DNA of 10,242 nt from contig DITH01000092.1 of NCBI GenBank assembly GCA_002422745.1, positions 983 to 11,224 on the forward strand. The letters run 5' to 3'. The position numbers and the translations under genes are program-made. The notes under the pieces are model-generated. The model had not been told where the DNA came from and did no database searches. It worked only from the letters and a program-made list of their open reading frames with translations. The stretch comes from Alphaproteobacteria bacterium UBA6189. GTDB taxonomy: Bacteria > Pseudomonadota > Alphaproteobacteria > Rickettsiales > UBA3002. Of this stretch, positions 6,974-10,242 are shown one piece after another; positions within the stretch are counted from its first letter, which is position 1; each line of letters opens with the position of its first letter.

Positions 6974-8170
6974 TCAGCGCCCCTTGAAAAGCTTGGCGGG
7001 CAGCGAGCCGCCAGCCTCGGCTGTATCCGGCTCTACCCCGCTTAGCTCTACCGCCAGGGCACGCAATGGGCTCAGGAACGGTTGCAGTTTCGGCTGGTCG
7101 ACCAGCAATTCGCCATTGGTAGCGGCATCGTATGCCTCGGGCAGGAATTTCAGTTCGGCCACCGGTGCGGCGCCATAATGTTTGGCGATATCGCGCGCTG
7201 GTAATTCCTGTTTAGGGCTAAGGCCGGTACGGTTGAGCACCAGCAGCGGCGCCGGGCGTTTTAACTGCTCGACGACATAATCCTTCAGGCGGAGCGCATC
7301 GCGCACATCGATCAGATGCGGCTCGGCGACGAGCACCACCCGGTCTGCATGGGCAAGCACATAGCGGGTAAGCGGATTCATCTGCCGCGGCAGATCGGCC
7401 ACCAGCAGGGCGTATTTCTCGGCCAACGCGGCAAACAGCATTTCGCCGGCATTGGGTTGAATGGTAATGGCTTCGTGCAGTGGCTCTTCGGCGCTTAAAA
7501 TGGCCAGACCCGAAAACGGGCGGATCATCACCCGGTCGAGAAATAAACCATCCACCCGGTCGGGTTTTTCCAGCGCATCGCGCAGGCCGCGTCCGGGCTC
7601 GAGATCGAGCCCAAGCGCAACGGAGCCGAAATGCGGGTCGAGATCGACCAGTCCGGTTGGCAGATGCTGATCGCGCGCGAAGAGCGCCGCCAGATTGGTT
7701 GCGATGGTGCTGGTGCCCACTCCGCCGCGCGCGCCGATCACGCCGATCAGTTTTTTTACCGCGGGCGTTGCACCAATATCCGTGGCGGGCTTGCCGCCCT
7801 TTTCCATCGCCGCCTGCAGCTGTTGCGGAGTAAACGGCGCCAGCAGGTAATCGTGAATACCAAGCGATAGCAGCCATTGGTAAAAACTCAGCGTATCGAT
7901 CGCGCCGGTGACGATGACTTTACAGGCCGGGTGCACCACATCGGCCAGCGCGTCGAGCAAGGCGGGGGCGGCCTCGGCCGAAGGCACTTCGACCACCAGC
8001 AGCTGCGGCGACGGATGCGTGCCCAGGTACGCTGCGGCAGTGGCGGCGTCGCCCTGCTCCACCCTTCCATCAAGCCCGCGCTCGGCCAGCAGCGCCCGAA
8101 CGGCGTCGGCGCTGGCGCGATCCGTTACGAAGGCAAGTAGCTGGGTGGTGCTAAGGGCGGTACCGGTCAT
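6974..8170 (-). CDS. cpaE: Tad pilus localisation factor CpaE/TadZ (MinD/ParA-like)
   Basis: CpaE/TadZ proteins place the Tad pilus machine, at the cell pole in Caulobacter. The 398-residue protein has an N-terminal receiver-like domain (about 8-125) and a MinD/ParA-type domain (about 140-375). In the receiver part the strand LLVVEVP has Glu61 where a phospho-accepting Asp would be expected, so it is probably a pseudo-receiver. The P-loop is GARGGVGTST (146-155): the deviant Walker A lysines of MinD (KGGVGKT) are replaced by Arg and Thr. Weakened P-loops of this kind are familiar in CpaE/TadZ. The switch region GLVDLDPHFGSVALGLDLEP (173-192) and the Walker B-like LLVADLP (255-261) are conserved in type. 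The ATG overlaps the cpaD stop as TAATG, and GAGGAG is two bases upstream, closer than usual, which suggests coupled reinitiation. The C-terminal tail of about 25 residues looks unstructured. Confidence 0.95.
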   Translation of the reverse strand: MTGTALSTTQLLAFVTDRASADAVRALLAERGLDGRVEQGDAATAAAYLGTHPSPQLLVVEVPSAEAAPALLDALADVVHPACKVIVTGAIDTLSFYQWLLSLGIHDYLLAPFTPQQLQAAMEKGGKPATDIGATPAVKKLIGVIGARGGVGTSTIATNLAALFARDQHLPTGLVDLDPHFGSVALGLDLEPGRGLRDALEKPDRVDGLFLDRVMIRPFSGLAILSAEEPLHEAITIQPNAGEMLFAALAEKYALLVADLPRQMNPLTRYVLAHADRVVLVAEPHLIDVRDALRLKDYVVEQLKRPAPLLVLNRTGLSPKQELPARDIAKHYGAAPVAELKFLPEAYDAATNGELLVDQPKLQPFLSPLRALAVELSGVEPDTAEAGGSLPAKLFKGR

Positions 8171-8523
8171 TACTCCTCAATATCCTGTTGCGGCTCAAGC
8201 GGCGCGGGAATCTCCCCGGCGCGGTAACGGGTGATGACATGGGTGGTGATTTCAGCGTCCGGCCCGGCATCGCCGCTGCCGCGATGCAGGTCGCGCGGGT
8301 CTTCCAGCTGCACGGCCAGGTTGGTATTCACGGCACAGCCGTAATTGCTGTGCAGCGAGTTATCGTAATTCACCACCGGGTTATGGCTCCAGTCGGGGCA
8401 GGGATGCGGATATACGAGCCGCTGTTCGGCCGGGTCATATTGCACGGTTTTGTCGCGCGGCACGTAATCGTCGCAGGCGGTGAGCAGCGCGAGTATCGTT
8501 GGGATGAGATATGCGTGTTTCAT
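8170..8523 (-). CDS. cpaD: Short CpaD-family Tad pilus lipoprotein
   Basis: CpaD is an outer-membrane-associated lipoprotein that assists the CpaC secretin in Tad systems. This copy has only 117 residues, about half the 200-240 usual for the family. The N-terminus MKHAYLIPTILALLTAC is a lipoprotein signal with lipobox LTAC and lipid-accepting Cys17. The recognisable family core starts at CPDWS (42-46) and continues with NYGCAVNTNLAVQLEDPRDL (60-79), RG (81-82) and ITRYRAGE (97-104). Cys42 and Cys63 may form a disulfide. The N-terminal portion of typical CpaD proteins, between the lipobox and CPDW, is reduced to about 24 residues. The reading frame is intact, with GAGGT four bases before the ATG, an 8-base gap from cpaC and a TAATG overlap with cpaE, so I read it as a genuine short form and not a decayed gene. 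Family assignment rests on the core motif and on its place between cpaC and cpaE. Confidence 0.87.
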   Translation of the reverse strand: MKHAYLIPTILALLTACDDYVPRDKTVQYDPAEQRLVYPHPCPDWSHNPVVNYDNSLHSNYGCAVNTNLAVQLEDPRDLHRGSGDAGPDAEITTHVITRYRAGEIPAPLEPQQDIEE

Positions 8524-8531
8524 CGTTACCT

Positions 8532-9995
8532 CTACCGCATCAGGAAGCCGGCCTGGCCGCCCACCCCATCGAACAGGGTAGCCGGGGTTTGCGTCGTTTG
8601 GTGTGCCGAATCGGGGTAGCGCTCGCCGGCGGCGGTCAGGCGACCGAGCAGAATCCGCTCGAAATCGCTTGCCGGGCTATAGCCGTCGAGGGGCGTGGCC
8701 AGCAAGGTCGGGTCATCGACCGGCTTGACGATATAGGGCGTGACTAAAATCACCAGTTCGGTCTGGTTATTCTGGTATTCGCTGGAGCGAAACAGCATGC
8801 CGAGCACCGGCACATCGCCCAGGAAGGGGAATTTGGAAATCTGGTTTGACTGGTCGTTACGCAGCAGCCCGGCGATAGCGAAAGTCTGCCCCGAGCCAAG
8901 ATCGACCGTGGTCGACGCACGGCGAGTGGTGATGGAGGGAATAGTGCCGAAATCGCCGCCGACAATGGCGTTCGCATCCGACAATGCGCTCACTTCGGGC
9001 AATACGCTGAGCGAAATTTTGCTGCGGCTCAGTACAATCGGCGTGAATTGCAGGCTGACGCCGAATTCGCGGTATTCGATGGTAACCGTGCCATCCTGGC
9101 CCGGTACGGGAATCGGAATCTCGCCGCCCGCGAGGAAGCTCGCTTCCATGCCCGAGCGCGTGGTCAGGTTCGGCTCCGCCAACACGGTGACCAGCCCGTC
9201 ATCCTCCAGCGCGTCGATCACGGCATTGATGTTGCGGCTGCCCGTCCGATTGCTGATGAAAAAGCTGTTATCACCGTCGGTGGTGTTGCGGTTATAGGTG
9301 GTGCCGCCAGTATCGCCTGCGGTGCCGATAAAGTCGCGCCCCTGCCCCAGCCCGAACACGAAATTGCCGGTATTGAGCACGCTCTCCCAATTGATGCCGA
9401 AACGCTTGAGTTCGCTGCGCGCCACTTCCACCACGCGCACTTTCAGCATCACCTGGTCGGAGCCGGATGTGTCAAGCAGGTTCACCACACTTTGCCCTTC
9501 ATTCTGAAGGAAGCCCGTAGCGAGGCGTTGCAGCTTCTCGGCCATCACCGGCGAATCGACCCGGCCTTTCAAAATGATCGCGTTGTCGGCGCTGCTCGAG
9601 ACGATTTCGGCCTCCGGCGCGATATCCTTCACGGCGCGCGCGAAGCGGCTGAGATTGTGGGTGACGCTGACCGTCGCCTGCATGATCAACTGGTCGTTGG
9701 CATCGACCGCGATCAGGCTGGTTTCGCCTGCCCCAATCCCGTTAATGAACAGCATACGCGGCGACACGACCTGCACATCGGCAATGTCGGGATTGGCAAT
9801 CACGATCGAAGCGGCGGGGCTGGGCAGCGTAATCGGTTTGCCCTTGTTCACTTCCACCCGGATGACCGGGCCGCCATCATTGGCGGCGGCGGCGAGTGTG
9901 TCGTAAAAATCCATCGATTGTGCGACACCGAGGCTGGGGCTCACCGCCAGCAACAGGGCACTGAGGCAGGCAAGCACGCGGCGGTTATTCGACAT
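8532..9995 (-). CDS. cpaC: Tad pilus outer-membrane secretin CpaC/RcpA
   Basis: CpaC forms the ring-shaped outer-membrane channel through which the Tad pilus leaves the cell. From ATG 9995 it is 487 residues. MSNNRRVLACLSALLLAVSP and the following SLGVAQS form a Sec signal peptide with cleavage expected near AQS (25-27). Next come the pilus/secretin N-domain (about 42-112, with IVIANPDIADVQVVSPRMLF), a BON-like segment (about 115-175) and the secretin domain (about 180-425). The secretin domain carries LAEPNLTTRSGMEASFLAGG (272-291) and VPVLGMLFRS with TELVILVTPYIV (395-423). The tail with DGYSPASDFERILLGR resembles other CpaC tails. The frame remains open upstream to 10037, but that would add a charged 14-residue leader before the signal peptide. 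The ATG at 9995 has a near-perfect ribosome binding site and is preferred. It overlaps the end of cpaB by 11 bases. Confidence 0.96.
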   Translation of the reverse strand: MSNNRRVLACLSALLLAVSPSLGVAQSMDFYDTLAAAANDGGPVIRVEVNKGKPITLPSPAASIVIANPDIADVQVVSPRMLFINGIGAGETSLIAVDANDQLIMQATVSVTHNLSRFARAVKDIAPEAEIVSSSADNAIILKGRVDSPVMAEKLQRLATGFLQNEGQSVVNLLDTSGSDQVMLKVRVVEVARSELKRFGINWESVLNTGNFVFGLGQGRDFIGTAGDTGGTTYNRNTTDGDNSFFISNRTGSRNINAVIDALEDDGLVTVLAEPNLTTRSGMEASFLAGGEIPIPVPGQDGTVTIEYREFGVSLQFTPIVLSRSKISLSVLPEVSALSDANAIVGGDFGTIPSITTRRASTTVDLGSGQTFAIAGLLRNDQSNQISKFPFLGDVPVLGMLFRSSEYQNNQTELVILVTPYIVKPVDDPTLLATPLDGYSPASDFERILLGRLTAAGERYPDSAHQTTQTPATLFDGVGGQAGFLMR

Positions 9996-10242
9996 GGTAT
10001 ACCTCCGCACCGCCCTGGCCTTGCGACGCACGCGCACCGCTGGGGCTGAACTGAATTTCTTCCTGCGTATTGCCGCGAATCACCCGCACCCGCATGCCGG
10101 CGATACCGCCGGGCGATATCACCCGGCTGACATCGGTATCACGCGTCACATGGCGGGTATCGTCATCTGCCACCACTGCGTTATCGCGCAGAAGATCGTC
10201 GATCGAGAGATCGCCCGCGGCGGGGGTATCGACCGTTTCCGT
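9985..10242 (-). CDS. cpaB: C-terminal end of Tad pilus protein CpaB/RcpC, 5' part outside window
   Basis: The frame is open from the window edge to TAA at 9985-9987 and gives the last 85 residues of a protein whose start lies outside. CpaB/RcpC is a periplasmic, inner-membrane-anchored Tad component with an SAF domain, encoded directly before the secretin. What is visible is an Asp-rich linker (SIDDLLRDNAVVADDDTRHV), then a short strand-rich segment with GMRVRVIRGNTQEEIQF, a type of ending common in CpaB. A Gly/Ser/Gln-rich tail of about 20 residues (SPSGARASQGQGGAEVYHVE) closes the protein. The SAF domain itself is not in view, so the identification depends on the cpaB-cpaC order and the C-terminal strand. 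The last 11 bases overlap cpaC, which suggests translational coupling. Confidence 0.75.
   Translation of the reverse strand, partial: TETVDTPAAGDLSIDDLLRDNAVVADDDTRHVTRDTDVSRVISPGGIAGMRVRVIRGNTQEEIQFSPSGARASQGQGGAEVYHVE
10001..10006 (-). promoter_or_regulatory. Strong ribosome binding site of cpaC
   Basis: On the minus strand GGAGGT lies five bases before the ATG at 9995. It is a near-perfect Shine-Dalgarno sequence inside the cpaB coding end. It decides the cpaC start in favour of 9995 over the upstream in-frame ATG at 10037, and it is among the strongest ribosome binding sites in the window, in keeping with a structural protein needed in multimeric amounts. Confidence 0.8.

Noticed and set aside
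9996..10037. Longer cpaC start at ATG 10037
   Set aside because: It would place a basic 14-residue leader before a complete Sec signal peptide and extend the overlap with cpaB. ATG 9995 has GGAGGT five bases upstream.
9048..10049. 333-codon plus-strand open frame opposite cpaC
   Set aside because: It is rich in His, Arg and Ala with no recognisable domain, and mirrors the codon bias of a well-conserved secretin gene on the minus strand.
3619..10242. Type II secretion, competence pilus or conjugation system instead of Tad
   Set aside because: CpaE, the CpaD core, the tandem single-domain TadB and TadC proteins and the gene order are specific to Tad/Flp loci.

Overview
This window holds the central part of a Tad (tight adherence) type IVc pilus operon on the minus strand. 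Three further genes lie to its left: the start of comM/yifB, a membrane sensor histidine kinase and a small J-domain-like protein. The gene set, the cpaB-C-D-E-F-tadB-tadC order, the HELRTPLNA-type histidine kinase and the moderately high GC all suggest an alphaproteobacterium. I cannot name the genus from the sequence. I see no tRNA, rRNA, CRISPR array, insertion sequence or phage gene, and no gene-free stretch longer than about 105 bases.

Layout from left to right. (1) Positions 881 to 1, minus strand: the N-terminal 293 residues of ComM/YifB, cut by the window edge. (2) Positions 882-984: a short divergent intergenic region with repeated TAGCGG/CCGCTA elements. (3) 985-2742, plus strand: a histidine kinase with two membrane segments, a Cache-like periplasmic sensor and no receiver domain. 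Its stop codon lies in a perfect 14-bp palindrome. (4) 2827-3600, plus strand: a coiled-coil protein with an HPD motif and only part of a J domain. (5) A GC-rich hairpin at 3589-3605 separates it from the convergent pilus operon. (6) 10242 down to 3619, minus strand: cpaB (3' end only), cpaC, cpaD, cpaE, cpaF, tadB, tadC.

The pilus genes are packed so tightly that they must be one transcript with coupled translation. Junctions are an 11-nt overlap (cpaB/cpaC), an 8-nt gap (cpaC/cpaD), a TAATG overlap (cpaD/cpaE), a 1-nt gap (cpaE/cpaF), a TAATG overlap (cpaF/tadB) and a 1-nt gap (tadB/tadC). Together they encode the outer-membrane secretin (CpaC) with its accessory proteins (CpaB, CpaD lipoprotein), a MinD/ParA-like polar localisation factor (CpaE), the cytoplasmic secretion ATPase (CpaF) and the inner-membrane platform pair (TadB, TadC). 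Pilin, prepilin peptidase, TadD and the minor pilins are not in the window. The operon ends at tadC.

I did not find a clearly new system. The most unusual points are the half-length CpaD, the J-domain-like protein without a visible helix I, CpaE's lysine-free P-loop, and an orphan kinase of PleC/DivJ-like type beside pilus genes.
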